NCBI GenBank assembly: GCA_022483045.1
Contig: JAKVOA010000002.1
Coordinates: forward strand, 550,501-614,500
Reading direction: 5' to 3'
DNA: 64,000 bases
Origin: Oscillospiraceae bacterium
GTDB lineage: Bacteria > Bacillota > Clostridia > Oscillospirales > Acutalibacteraceae
The notes under the pieces were generated by a model, which was given only the letters and a program-made list of their open reading frames with translations, made no database searches and was not told the DNA's origin. A program made the position numbers and the translations under genes. This document shows, piece by piece, positions 17,493 through 26,781 of the stretch (its first letter is position 1; every line of letters begins with the position of its first letter).

Positions 17493-18980
17493 ATGAACAA
17501 AAAAAACAGAAAATGGCTTTTGTATCTGCCGTTTTTTGCGGGGCTGCTTTGGCTGCTTTTTCTATACCACTATGATTTCCCACAGGGGGATGATTTTGCA
17601 TTTACGGTAAGCGGTGGAAGCCTGCCGCGCATCTGGAGCTTTTACAAATACTATTACCAAGTGGCGGGGTCACGCATGGCAAACCTGCTGGCGCAGCTTT
17701 TTCTGCTCAGCGGCATGACAGTCTGGAAAATTGTTACGCCATTTGTCAGCGTAGGCTTGTCTTTGCTGCTGTTTTACTGGGTGACAGGCCGTATGACACC
17801 GCAGCAAGGCAGCCTTAGGCGTGACTTTGCGCTGGGCAGCGTGTGTGCTTTTCTGCCGGGCCTTTTGCCCGTGGCCTGCAATTTGTTTGCAGACACATTT
17901 TTGTGGTTGGACGGCTCCTGTAATTACCTGTACCCGCTTTTTCTGGCCTTATTAGGTGCTCTGCCGTTTTGGAATGCCCTGCACGGGCGCAGCCTGCCGC
18001 GGGCGTTTATCTGGCTTAGCCCAGTCTGCCTAGTGCTTTCCGGCCTGCTGCATGAGCAGACTGCCGTGGGTTTGTTCGTTTTCGCGGTGTTTTCCCTTAT
18101 TTTGCTGCGGCATAACGAAAAAAATCCCGCTCTGCTGAAAGTGATGGCATTGCTTTCTACCGCTGTAGTTATCTTTGCATTTACCTGCCCCGGCGCGTAT
18201 TACCGTCTGCATGAGGTACAGAATTCGGTTTCCGGCAGTTTCCTTTACCGCGTGTATCGCGGGCTGGTCGTTTACATTTCGGCATTCAGCAATGGCTTTT
18301 GGCCGATTGCGTCGGTACAGGGGCTGTGCGCGCTGTATCTGCTGTACCGTCGTCATACGAAAGGCAGCGCGGTGCTGAAAATTTTCCTAGGCTTTGGTGT
18401 CCTGCTTGCGCCTTTGTCGACCATTCTGCCGACAGCGGCACTGAGCGAAAATGCACCGCTTGACCGCAAAACTATGGCCCTTTTTGCTTTATGGGTACTC
18501 TACTTTATTGCCGTTTTTTCGGTATTCCTCTGGGATGCGCATGACGACAAAAGCCACCGGTATCTGCTTGCCCTGTGGCTCTTTATGTGGGGAACGCAGG
18601 TGATTCCTGCGCCGCTTGGCAGCCTTGGCCGGCCGACGATGTCCCTGGCTGTGCTGACCATTCTGCTTGCCCTGTGCGTCATGCAGCTTGCTGAGCGCCC
18701 GGCATTTACGCTCGCGCAGGCTTCTATTGCGGCAGTCGGTCTGTTTACCCTGCTGTGCATGGTCTTTCCCATGCGCGCAAATGCCGCAGTGTATCAGAAT
18801 ATTCTTCGTCAGGTCGCTGCTGCCAAGGCGGGTCAGACTCAGACAGTGGTTATTGACCAGAGAAAAATGCAGAAGGGGTATTTTTACTGCAATGCCTTTT
18901 CAAAGGCTTATTATCAAAAGGAAATTCGGCAGTATTATCATCTGCCGGAAAATGTACAGCTGATTTTTGCGGGACAGTAG
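17493..18980 (+). CDS. DUF6056 family polytopic membrane protein
   Basis: This 495-residue protein is almost wholly hydrophobic, with about a dozen predicted helices. Near the N-terminus it has QGDDFAFTVSGG followed by WSFYKYYYQVAGSRMANLL, the pattern of DUF6056 proteins, which resemble C-type (GT-C fold) glycosyltransferases with an early acidic motif in the first outer loop. The start at 17493 has GAGGAG eight bases ahead; the upstream in-frame ATG at 17454 does not. It begins a tight four-gene cluster with cca, a GT2 glycosyltransferase and a DUF6020 protein, so a role in surface glycan assembly is likely but not shown. Confidence 0.75.
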   Translation: MNKKNRKWLLYLPFFAGLLWLLFLYHYDFPQGDDFAFTVSGGSLPRIWSFYKYYYQVAGSRMANLLAQLFLLSGMTVWKIVTPFVSVGLSLLLFYWVTGRMTPQQGSLRRDFALGSVCAFLPGLLPVACNLFADTFLWLDGSCNYLYPLFLALLGALPFWNALHGRSLPRAFIWLSPVCLVLSGLLHEQTAVGLFVFAVFSLILLRHNEKNPALLKVMALLSTAVVIFAFTCPGAYYRLHEVQNSVSGSFLYRVYRGLVVYISAFSNGFWPIASVQGLCALYLLYRRHTKGSAVLKIFLGFGVLLAPLSTILPTAALSENAPLDRKTMALFALWVLYFIAVFSVFLWDAHDDKSHRYLLALWLFMWGTQVIPAPLGSLGRPTMSLAVLTILLALCVMQLAERPAFTLAQASIAAVGLFTLLCMVFPMRANAAVYQNILRQVAAAKAGQTQTVVIDQRKMQKGYFYCNAFSKAYYQKEIRQYYHLPENVQLIFAGQ

Positions 18981-19011
18981 AGTCTGCACTGTACGGGAAG
19001 GAGAAAGTGGG

Positions 19012-20361
19012 TTGGAGCTTTTGGTACCGGAATATGTGCAGAAAGTACTGTGCGCACTGCACAGCGCTGGATGGCAGGCATACCTGGTGGGTGGCTGCGT
19101 GCGCGATAGCCTGCTTGACAAAGTGCCCAGCGATTGGGATATCGCCGCGGAAAGTGAGCCGTTGCAGACAAAAAAGGCGCTTTCCGCTTTTCACTGTATC
19201 GAGACCGGGTTGCAGCACGGTACCATTACAGCTGTTTCTGATGGGCACCCGGTGGAAGTTACTACTTTTCGTATAGACGGCAACTATAGCGACAACCGCC
19301 GCCCCGATGGCGTGACCTTTACGCGCAGCTTGGTGGAAGATTTGCGCCGGCGTGATTTTACGATTAATGCCATGGCGTGGCAGGGCGGTGACTTAGTGGA
19401 TTTGTTTGCTGGACAAGCCGACCTGCAAAATGGGGTGGTGCGCTGCGTTGGTGAGCCGAAAGTCCGTTTTGCAGAGGATGGCCTGCGCATTCTGCGTGCC
19501 CTGCGCTTTGCCAGTGTACTGGATTTTAAAGTAGAGGAAAGCACTGCGCAGGCGGTGCACCGGCAGCGCGGCCTGCTTCGTAACATTGCCTTTGAGCGCA
19601 TCAGCGTGGAACTGACAAAGTTTTTGTGCGGGCCGGGTGCCGGGCGCATTTTAGCGGAATTTTCCGATGTGCTCTTTACGGTGATTCCGGAACTTGCCGC
19701 ACAAAAAGGCTGCCTGCAGCGCGGTCCCTATCATCTTTACGATGTTTGGGGGCATACCCTGCATGCAGTAGAGGCAGCGCCGCCAAAGCCGGAGCTGCGC
19801 CTGGCAATGCTGCTGCATGATATTGGCAAGCCTGCCTGCCGTACGACAGACGAAAAAGGAATGGATCACTTTTACCGACATGAAGAAGTCGGCGCCGAAA
19901 TGGCACAGCAAGTTCTGCGGCGCCTGCGTTTTTCGGGAAAACAGAGCCATGTCGTCTGTGAGGGAATCCGCCGTCACATGCTGTTTTTGGCGCCGGACGA
20001 AAAGCTTTTAAAGCGGCGGCTGCGGCAGTTCGGACCGGATTTTTGTTTTTTTCTGCTGGAGATGCAGCGGGCTGACACCCGCGCACAGGCCCCGGCGGTT
20101 TTTGGTCGGCTGCGGGAACTGAACCATACAGAAGCGCTGCTGAAGAAAATCGTAGCAGAGCAGGCCTGCTTTTCGCGGGCACAGCTCGCGGTGAGTGGAA
20201 ACGACCTGCTTGCACTGGGGCTGCAGGGGCATGCGGTCGGCCGGGCGCTGGGCTGGATGCTGGACGCGGTAATCGCCGGCCGCTGCCAAAATGAAAAACA
20301 GGCGCTTTTGCAGTGCTGGAAGCAGCAAGCAGAGGCACCTGATAAATTGAAAAATGAGTAA
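19012..20361 (+). CDS. cca: CCA tRNA nucleotidyltransferase with HD domain
   Basis: The 449-residue enzyme adds or repairs the 3' CCA of tRNAs. The head domain has the class II polymerase signature GGCVRDSLL followed by DWDIAAE with catalytic aspartates, then RRRDFTINAMAW and the neck RFAEDGLRILRALRFAS. A C-terminal HD domain (LLHDIGKP) suggests phosphodiesterase activity, as in other HD-bearing bacterial CCA enzymes. I chose TTG at 19012 because AAGGAG lies about eight bases upstream; the frame is open further up to 18967, overlapping the previous gene. It sits 31 bases after the DUF6056 stop. Confidence 0.92.
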   Translation: MELLVPEYVQKVLCALHSAGWQAYLVGGCVRDSLLDKVPSDWDIAAESEPLQTKKALSAFHCIETGLQHGTITAVSDGHPVEVTTFRIDGNYSDNRRPDGVTFTRSLVEDLRRRDFTINAMAWQGGDLVDLFAGQADLQNGVVRCVGEPKVRFAEDGLRILRALRFASVLDFKVEESTAQAVHRQRGLLRNIAFERISVELTKFLCGPGAGRILAEFSDVLFTVIPELAAQKGCLQRGPYHLYDVWGHTLHAVEAAPPKPELRLAMLLHDIGKPACRTTDEKGMDHFYRHEEVGAEMAQQVLRRLRFSGKQSHVVCEGIRRHMLFLAPDEKLLKRRLRQFGPDFCFFLLEMQRADTRAQAPAVFGRLRELNHTEALLKKIVAEQACFSRAQLAVSGNDLLALGLQGHAVGRALGWMLDAVIAGRCQNEKQALLQCWKQQAEAPDKLKNE

Positions 20362-20380
20362 GAATAAAAGGAGAACAAAA

Positions 20381-21319
20381 ATGGAAAGTGTAGCGGTGCT
20401 GATTCCATGTTATAACGAAGCAAAGACGATTGAAAAAGTTGTCAGGGAGTATCACGAAAGCCTGCCAGACGCCACAATTTATGTTTATGACAACAATTCG
20501 ACCGATAATACTGCGGAATTGGCGGCAGAGGCCGGGGCGGTTGTGCGGCATGAGTACCGGCAGGGAAAAGGCAACGTGATGCGCTCGATGTTTCGGGAAG
20601 TGGAGGCGGACTGCTACTTGATTACTGACGGCGACGATACCTACCCGCCGGACAAAGCACCGGAAATGGTGCAGCTGATCTTAGACGGCAAGGCGGATAT
20701 GGTTAATGGCGACCGCCTTTCTTCCACGTATTTTACAGAGAACAAACGCCCGTTTCACAATTCGGGTAATGTGCTGGTCAGGAATTTAATCAACCGCATT
20801 TTTAAAACGCAGGTTAATGATATAATGACAGGGATGCGGGCCTTTAGCCGCAGCTTTGTCAAAAACTTTCCAGTACTTTCGCAGGGCTTTGAAATCGAGA
20901 CGGAAATGACGATTTACGCGGTAGAGCGCAACTTCGTTGTACGCGAAATTCCGGTGGCTTACCGGGACCGGCCGAGCGGCAGTGTATCAAAGCTCAACAC
21001 CTACTCTGATGGGTTCCGGGTGCTGCGCACAATTTTCCGGCTTTACCGTGACTACAAGCCTTTTTCGTTTTTCGGCCTGTTTGCGCTGCTGTTTTTGGTG
21101 GCGGCGCTGTGCTTCCTGATTCCGGTTCTGCGTGAATATTTTCTTACAGGAATGGTGCCGCGCTTCCCGACCTTGATTGTCGGCGTGGCGCTGGGCATTT
21201 GTGCGCTTCTTTCTTTCTTTTCTGGAATCATTCTGGAAGTTTCGGTGAAACAGAGGAACCGGATTACCGAAATGCTGATGAATCTGTATGCGGAGATGAA
21301 CCAACATGGGAAAAAATAA
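20381..21319 (+). CDS. Family 2 glycosyltransferase (DPM1-like, membrane-anchored)
   Basis: The 312-residue protein has a GT-A nucleotide-sugar fold: VAVLIPCYNEAKTIEKVV at the start, YDNNSTDNTAE, the TDGDDTYPP metal-binding motif and VNGDRLSSTYF. Two C-terminal membrane helices follow (about residues 225-290), as in enzymes that make polyprenyl-phosphate sugars. The ATG at 20381 follows AAAGGAG by seven bases. It ends overlapping the next membrane protein by 14 bases. Such an enzyme could supply lipid-linked sugars to GT-C enzymes like the DUF6056 protein or the GT39 protein nearby; this is inference. Confidence 0.88.
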   Translation: MESVAVLIPCYNEAKTIEKVVREYHESLPDATIYVYDNNSTDNTAELAAEAGAVVRHEYRQGKGNVMRSMFREVEADCYLITDGDDTYPPDKAPEMVQLILDGKADMVNGDRLSSTYFTENKRPFHNSGNVLVRNLINRIFKTQVNDIMTGMRAFSRSFVKNFPVLSQGFEIETEMTIYAVERNFVVREIPVAYRDRPSGSVSKLNTYSDGFRVLRTIFRLYRDYKPFSFFGLFALLFLVAALCFLIPVLREYFLTGMVPRFPTLIVGVALGICALLSFFSGIILEVSVKQRNRITEMLMNLYAEMNQHGKK

Positions 21320-23108
21320 AACAGCTCGCTCTGTTTTGGAAATTTGTCTTGCGGCAGTGTGCAGCATACTGCTGGCATTTTTAGAGATTCGCTATTTTCG
21401 TGTGCCGGTGCTGTGGCTGCCGCTGGCGGCAGTTGTGCTTTTCCTGCTTCTGCGGTACCTCAGGAAAATACACGGAAAGCGGCTGTTTATCTGTAATGCG
21501 GTCTTTTCACTGCTGCTGGCGCTTGCCTTTGTCGCGGGCGGCAAAGCAGATGCAAAGGACGAAAAAGACTTGGCGCCGCTTTACCATTCTGACTTTTTAT
21601 ATTTTGCAGCACTTGCGGTCATATTCTTTATCTGTTTTTCCTGCCTTTCAGATTTCCTCCGGCGGCACCCGGTGACGCTGCGGGAGGAAGTTTGCAGACA
21701 CCCCAAATTGGTTTGGCTGCTTTCTGCTCTGGTTTTGTTTTTGTGCTGGATTCCCTGTCTGCTGATTTTTTATCCCGGCAATGTCACCGGTGATTCGGTG
21801 GCTTGCATTTCAGGCGCTTTGGGGAAAGTTCCTCTTTCTAATCAACAGCCGGTGTTTTACATTTTGCTGATACGGCTGGTTTTGCACTTTGCGCTTGCGA
21901 TCGGAAAAAGCGTTACCTTTGGTGTGGCGTTGTTTTTGGCGCTGCAGACCTTGGTGGCGGCCTTTGCGATTGGCTACTTTTTCAGCTGGCTTGTAAAAAA
22001 TGGATTTCCTAAAATCGCTTTTCTTTTATGTGCGGTTTATTTCATTGCAAACCCGCTTTTCTCTGTCTATGCGGTCACGATGTGGAAAGATATCTTTTTT
22101 GGCGACTTTATGCTGGTTTACCTGACACTTTTGTATGACTGCATACACAGTAAAGGTGAAAAGCTGAAACGACCGGGATTTTTGGCGGGCTTTTTAGCAG
22201 TGAATCTGCTGCTGTGCTTTTTGCGCAACAACGGCTATTATATTGTGTTCCTTACACTGATTGTGCTGGCGGTGCTTTACCGAAAACTGTGGAAGCGCGT
22301 GGTGCCGGCTTTCCTGGCGCTGCTGGTGCTGGTACCGGTGATTCAGGGACCGGTGTATAAGGCGGCAAACATTAAGGAAAGCCCGTTTGCAGAGTCTGTT
22401 GCCATACCGCTGCAGCAGATTGGATACACTGTGGTGAAAAACGGAAAGATGACTGCGGAACAAAAAGCTTTTGTCGATCAGCTGCTGCCGTTGGAAACCA
22501 TAAAACAAGTGTATATGCCGCGCACAGCAGATAAAATTAAATTCGATAAAGGCTTTAATAACGCATTCCTTGAAAAAAACAAAGTGCAGTTTATCAAAGT
22601 CTGGGCAGGTATGCTGGGGCCAAATCTCAAATACTATATCAAGGCATATATAGGTGAAACGCTGGGCTACTGGCATATTGGCACAACCAACTGGGTTGCT
22701 CTATACGGAACAGTCGATAAAGCGTCCTGCCGCGGAGTCGGTGTTGTTGAGGCGGATATTCCCGGTTTCTCACAGCTGCGCGGTATCGTAGAAGGTGCTA
22801 TGTCTGTTTTGCAGTATAATATTCCGGTATTGTCGTTGCTTTTGAGTATTGGCTTCCTGTTCTGGGTGGCCGCCTATGCGGCATTTCAGATGATTGTACA
22901 GAAACGGAAAAAGCAGCTGATCAGTTTACTGCCGCTGTTCCTTTTGTGGTTGACGCTGATGGTGGCTACGCCGACTTTCTGCGAGTTCCGGTATATGTTT
23001 GCGTATGCCACTGCATTCCCGCTGATTGTGCTGCTGGCGTTTCCCCAAAAGCTGGCGAAGAAAGGAGCTCTGCCAAAAACACCCCAGAACTATACAAAAA
23101 GAGAATAG
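21306..23108 (+). CDS. DUF6020 family polytopic membrane protein
   Basis: The 600-residue protein has around a dozen hydrophobic segments. The motifs NQQPVFYILLIRLVLHF, YAVTMWKDIFF and CFLRNNGYY are characteristic of DUF6020 proteins, a GT-C-like family in Firmicutes and Actinobacteria. An extracytoplasmic stretch (about residues 355-460) separates two blocks of helices. It overlaps the GT2 gene, so the two are coupled. A glycosyltransferase role acting on lipid-linked sugar is plausible from fold and context but unproven. Confidence 0.75.
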   Translation: MGKNKTARSVLEICLAAVCSILLAFLEIRYFRVPVLWLPLAAVVLFLLLRYLRKIHGKRLFICNAVFSLLLALAFVAGGKADAKDEKDLAPLYHSDFLYFAALAVIFFICFSCLSDFLRRHPVTLREEVCRHPKLVWLLSALVLFLCWIPCLLIFYPGNVTGDSVACISGALGKVPLSNQQPVFYILLIRLVLHFALAIGKSVTFGVALFLALQTLVAAFAIGYFFSWLVKNGFPKIAFLLCAVYFIANPLFSVYAVTMWKDIFFGDFMLVYLTLLYDCIHSKGEKLKRPGFLAGFLAVNLLLCFLRNNGYYIVFLTLIVLAVLYRKLWKRVVPAFLALLVLVPVIQGPVYKAANIKESPFAESVAIPLQQIGYTVVKNGKMTAEQKAFVDQLLPLETIKQVYMPRTADKIKFDKGFNNAFLEKNKVQFIKVWAGMLGPNLKYYIKAYIGETLGYWHIGTTNWVALYGTVDKASCRGVGVVEADIPGFSQLRGIVEGAMSVLQYNIPVLSLLLSIGFLFWVAAYAAFQMIVQKRKKQLISLLPLFLLWLTLMVATPTFCEFRYMFAYATAFPLIVLLAFPQKLAKKGALPKTPQNYTKRE

Positions 23109-23132
23109 CTGCTTCTTGATTTAAATAGACAA

Positions 23133-23171
23133 AAAACGCGGCGTATCCGCAAATGGGATACGCCGCGTTTT
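23133..23171. terminator. Strong bidirectional terminator
   Basis: AAAACGCGGCGTATCC (23133-23148) pairs with GGATACGCCGCGTTTT (23156-23171). It separates the convergent DUF6020 gene and the nitrogenase-like operon. Confidence 0.9.
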
Positions 23172-23189
23172 CCTGTTCTTTTATAGGAG

Positions 23190-24191
23190 TCAGCGTTTTA
23201 GCAGCAGGCTCTTGATGTCGACAGACTTTGAAATCATGCCGGCCTCTTTCAAAAAGGCTTCGGTCGACTGCAAAGAAGCAATGTCTGTGTCAGAAATCGT
23301 GCTGTCAAAGTCATAGAGCTTGTACATTTCTTTGACAGCGCCGATGTCAAGGTCAGTGGCCTTAGCAGTCATTTTCATAGAATTTTCGTAATTTTTGCTG
23401 ATGTACTGTAAGGTTCCTTTCTGTACCTGAAGGAAAGTATTCACCAAATCTTTATTTTCATTGTAAAACTTCTGTGTGGTGGCGGTCACACTGGTCCCGG
23501 TAATCAGGCCGTCGCCATTGGTAACCATGTGAAAGCCTTTTTTCTGGCAGTTGTAGGCATTTGGCCCGGCAAGAAGGGCAGCGTCTACGCTGCCGCCCTC
23601 CAGCGCTGCGCGCGCGTTGGGGATACTCATGGAAACAAAGTGAACGTCCTTTAGGGTCAGGCCGCCGGTCTTCAGGTAGGCAGCAAGCATCTCATGCAGG
23701 GTGGTGCCTTTTGGTCCGGCAATGGTTTTTCCTTTCAGGTCGGCAGGCGACTTGACCGCTGCATTTTTGGAAAACAGCATAAAGGCCTTTGGCGCACGGC
23801 AATACATACTCAATATTTTAATATCTGCACCGCCTGCGGCTGAGATAATAACCGAGGCGCCGCCCACGTTGTTGAGCAGCTGAATTTTCCCGGAAGCAAG
23901 CGCTGCAGTCTGGTCTGCGCCGGAGGTCAGGTTCGAGTACTCCATACCCACGCCTTTTGCCTTGTAGGCGGTTTCAAAACTGGAACGCGCTTTTTCGACG
24001 ATCGTCGGTACATTTAAAGGGGACTGCACATAGGTAATGACAACTTTGTCTGCGCTGTGTGACGCTGCACTGCTCTGAGCGGCAGACGAAATGGCGGCGC
24101 TTTTGCCGCAGCCGGCTAGAGACAGGGCCAAAAGACTGCCGCACAGCAGGGCGGCGGTCAGGCGCTTGATTATCGTTTTGTTCTTTTTCAT
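23190..24191 (-). CDS. ABC transporter substrate-binding lipoprotein (sulfonate/nitrate/taurine type)
   Basis: The 333-residue protein has a lipoprotein signal (LLALSLAGCG) and a Ser/Ala linker, then a type-2 periplasmic-binding fold of the SsuA/TauA/NMT1 group: ITYVQSPLNVPTIVEKA, a middle AGPKGTTLHEMLAAYLKTGG, and EGGSVDAALLAGP. It should capture a small organic anion or thiamine-precursor-like ligand for the permease and ATPase encoded just upstream. It is the last gene of the operon with the nitrogenase-like proteins, 48 bases after the ATPase gene, so its ligand may be the substrate or a cofactor precursor of that enzyme. Confidence 0.85.
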   Translation of the reverse strand: MKKNKTIIKRLTAALLCGSLLALSLAGCGKSAAISSAAQSSAASHSADKVVITYVQSPLNVPTIVEKARSSFETAYKAKGVGMEYSNLTSGADQTAALASGKIQLLNNVGGASVIISAAGGADIKILSMYCRAPKAFMLFSKNAAVKSPADLKGKTIAGPKGTTLHEMLAAYLKTGGLTLKDVHFVSMSIPNARAALEGGSVDAALLAGPNAYNCQKKGFHMVTNGDGLITGTSVTATTQKFYNENKDLVNTFLQVQKGTLQYISKNYENSMKMTAKATDLDIGAVKEMYKLYDFDSTISDTDIASLQSTEAFLKEAGMISKSVDIKSLLLKR

Positions 24192-24239
24192 TTTTTAGCT
24201 CCTCTGGTAAGATTTATTTCTATCCATACGGATTGATAG

Positions 24240-24947
24240 CTACGATGTTTTCATAACGCTTAAAATTTCGCGTTTGATGCCGATAAACGGCTCTGAAAGA
24301 ATGTCACGTGCACCGCTCGCAGGAAGGGAAAAAGTCTTTGCGGCGGTCCCGCCTGAGAGCACGGTAATGGTATCGCCCAAAATCAGCGCCTCGTCAATGT
24401 TGTGTGTGACAAAGACAATGCCGGTTCCGGCTATTTTCTTGATACGCAGCAGTTCCTGCTGCATAGTGCCGCGGGTAAAGTAATCCAGTGCAGCAAAGGG
24501 CTCGTCCATTAAAATGAGGCGGCTGTCACGCGCAAGGGTGCGGGCAAGGGCGGCGCGCTGCTGCATGCCACCCGAAAGCTGAGCGGGATAGGCATTTTCA
24601 AAGCCCTGTAGCCCGACGGTTTGAATCAGCGCACGGATGCGTGTGTGGTCGTATGTCTTTGGCAGACCAAAAGTGATGTTCTTTTCACAAGTGAGCCACG
24701 GCATCAGCCGGGCTTCCTGAAACATCATGCCGCATTTGGTGTTTGGCGGCAGAGAAATGGTGCCGCTGTCGGGTACTTCCAACCCGCAGATCAGGCGCAG
24801 CAGGGTAGTCTTACCGCAGCCGCTTTTACCGACCAATACGGTAATGCTGCCGCAATCTGCGGAAAGATTCAACCCCTTTAAAACCGTGTGCGTTTTGCCG
24901 CCAATTTGGTAGCTTTTGTGCAGGTCCTCAATTTTCAATTCTGGCAT
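24240..24947 (-). CDS. ABC transporter ATPase (SsuB/TauB/NrtD type)
   Basis: The 235-residue nucleotide-binding subunit contains Walker A GKSGCGKTTL, Q-loop region MMFQEARLMPWLTC, signature LSGGMQQRAALARTLA, Walker B LILMDEPFAALD and the switch histidine in VTHNIDEA. MPWLTCEKN is typical of the nitrate/sulfonate/taurine class. It overlaps the permease gene by 13 bases. It powers uptake through the adjacent permease. Confidence 0.93.
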   Translation of the reverse strand: MPELKIEDLHKSYQIGGKTHTVLKGLNLSADCGSITVLVGKSGCGKTTLLRLICGLEVPDSGTISLPPNTKCGMMFQEARLMPWLTCEKNITFGLPKTYDHTRIRALIQTVGLQGFENAYPAQLSGGMQQRAALARTLARDSRLILMDEPFAALDYFTRGTMQQELLRIKKIAGTGIVFVTHNIDEALILGDTITVLSGGTAAKTFSLPASGARDILSEPFIGIKREILSVMKTS

Positions 24948-25708
24948 TCCTGCACCTCCCGGCGCCCATGCGAAACCAGGCGGATGACCAGCTTAAACAG
25001 CTGATCGATTACAAGGCCGATTGCGCCGATAACCACAATGCCCACAATCACCTTGTCAGTGCGTGACATGGTTTGTGCGTCCAAAATCATATAGCCGAGT
25101 CCGCTTGCCGCGGCAATCATTTCGGCGCCCACAATGGCGCGCAGACTGTAGCCCAGCCCAATACGCATGCCCACCAGAATATCGGGCACCGCGTAGGGCA
25201 GCATGATTTTAAAAAACTGCTGGCTTTTTGAAAAACCGAGTGTTTTGCCGACTTCCAAAAGCTTTTTGTCGCAGCCTGCCAAGCCGGAGTCGGTATTGAT
25301 GAGCATCGGAAAAAACGAAGCCAGAACAATGACGGCGATTTTTGGTGTTTCGCCGATTCCAAACCATAGGATTAAAAGGGGGACCAAGCTGAGCGGCGGC
25401 ACATGCCGCAGGGCGTTTAGCAGTGGGCGGTAAAATGGTAGCGCTTTCGGAAACAGCGCAGACAAAAGACCGAAAAGAAATGAAAGTACGAAAGAAATGA
25501 CAAAGCCGGTCAGCACGCGCTTTAGGCTGACCGCAATATTTTGCAGCAGCTCGCCGCTCTGTGACATGTTGAGGAAAGCCCGCCAAACGCTGCCCGGAGA
25601 GGGCAGCACATAAGAGCTCCAAATGCCGGCCCGGCACAATAGGTCCCATGCCAGCAAAAGAAGCAGAAAAACCAAAAGGCCTTTCCAAAAATTCTTCCAT
25701 GTCTTCAT
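24935..25708 (-). CDS. ABC transporter permease (SsuC/TauC type)
   Basis: The 257-residue permease has about six helices and the cytoplasmic coupling loop (LEVGKTLGFSKSQQFFKIMLPYAVPDILVG) with the EAA-like pattern of this class. The N-terminal helix precedes LPSPGSVWRAF, also family-typical. Its start ATG overlaps the stop of the nitrogenase-like gene (ATGA), so translation is coupled to the reductase genes. That tight link is good evidence that transporter and reductase work together. Confidence 0.92.
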   Translation of the reverse strand: MKTWKNFWKGLLVFLLLLLAWDLLCRAGIWSSYVLPSPGSVWRAFLNMSQSGELLQNIAVSLKRVLTGFVISFVLSFLFGLLSALFPKALPFYRPLLNALRHVPPLSLVPLLILWFGIGETPKIAVIVLASFFPMLINTDSGLAGCDKKLLEVGKTLGFSKSQQFFKIMLPYAVPDILVGMRIGLGYSLRAIVGAEMIAAASGLGYMILDAQTMSRTDKVIVGIVVIGAIGLVIDQLFKLVIRLVSHGRREVQECQN

Positions 25709-26769
25709 AGGTAAAATTCCCCCGAAACCGCGACCTGCGGCAGCGAAAGGAAAGTCCCCGTAAAGCTGCCCAGTGCCCGCTGATAAAAGGGGTCGCCGAC
25801 GATTACATCAAAGTTTCCGCGGCGGATATAGTCGGTAAATTCGTCTTCGCCAGCAAAGTGCAGGTCGCCAGGCTGCTGTAGGGTTTTCTCTATTTTGAAA
25901 AAGCTGCCTGCCGCAATTTTGGCTGTGGGAAATTCTTTTTGCAGTTTTTTGCGTAGGGCATTGCAGACAAACTGTTGGTGAAGCAGTAGAATGCGCACGG
26001 CCGGTTTCTTTTCATTTCGCAGCGAAAAGAGAATTTGGTGAAATACCGAATTGTCTGGGAACCAGATTCGATACGGAATACCGTAAAGCTGCTGCAGCTT
26101 TTTCGCGGCGGCAAGTCCCGCAGGGGAAACCACCGCGGTCTGTTTAATGCACAAAGGGTTTCGCAGTATGCGCAGAGTGTCGCTTCCCCCGCAAAGTACC
26201 GTGCTTTCGCCGAATTCTGTTTTTGCAAGCGCCGTCAGCTGTGCAAGGCTGAGTTTCCCGGGCAGTTCCAGCGGAGTTACACCCAAAAGCAGGGTTGTAT
26301 CTGCTGCCGCGGGTTTTGCCTTTTCCGGCAGAAAGCGGGCGAGCAGAGCCGCGTATGCTTTTTCTTCGCCGCTGTCATAAAGGTCCATGCCGGTGGTAGG
26401 TACGGCAAGGGCGGGCAGACCGGTATTTTGAGTCAAAAGCTTTGCCACAGCGGGCAGGTCTGTGCCGATGACCGACACGACCGGCCCCGCGACCAGCGCA
26501 ACAAAAGAAACAGTTTCCTTTGAGGCAGCATTGGAAATTTTTTGCACCAAACGGTCGTCACGGCCGAGCACGACATCCATTTCACGCAGGGCGGCGCTGT
26601 AAAGCGGCGTTTTGCCCCCGTAAAAGCGCGGCTCATCATAGCCGCAGTAAACGCCGCTGCATCCGCCGGGGTCGCAGATGACAATCATGCCGCCGGCGGC
26701 ATACAAAACGGAGCAGGCGCCCGAATAATCCGGCGCAAAGGGAGCCAAATACTGATAAAATCCTTTCAT
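25705..26769 (-). CDS. Nitrogenase component 1-like protein (NifK/NifD superfamily), subunit 2
   Basis: About 354 residues from ATG 26769, which has GAGGAGG five bases ahead. It opens MKGFYQYLAPFAPD and has ICDPGGCSGVYCGYDEPRFYG, a cysteine-rich segment that corresponds to the P-cluster-side ligands of component 1 proteins. Further on are VVLGRDDRLVQKI, VIGTDLPAVAK and GLPALAVPTTGMDLYD, matching the superfamily's repeated Rossmann-like domains. It is shorter than true NifK (about 500). It likely pairs with the neighbouring subunit 1 and receives electrons from the NifH-like protein. The substrate is unknown. Confidence 0.8.
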   Translation of the reverse strand: MKGFYQYLAPFAPDYSGACSVLYAAGGMIVICDPGGCSGVYCGYDEPRFYGGKTPLYSAALREMDVVLGRDDRLVQKISNAASKETVSFVALVAGPVVSVIGTDLPAVAKLLTQNTGLPALAVPTTGMDLYDSGEEKAYAALLARFLPEKAKPAAADTTLLLGVTPLELPGKLSLAQLTALAKTEFGESTVLCGGSDTLRILRNPLCIKQTAVVSPAGLAAAKKLQQLYGIPYRIWFPDNSVFHQILFSLRNEKKPAVRILLLHQQFVCNALRKKLQKEFPTAKIAAGSFFKIEKTLQQPGDLHFAGEDEFTDYIRRGNFDVIVGDPFYQRALGSFTGTFLSLPQVAVSGEFYL

Positions 26770-26781
26770 AGGCACCTCCTC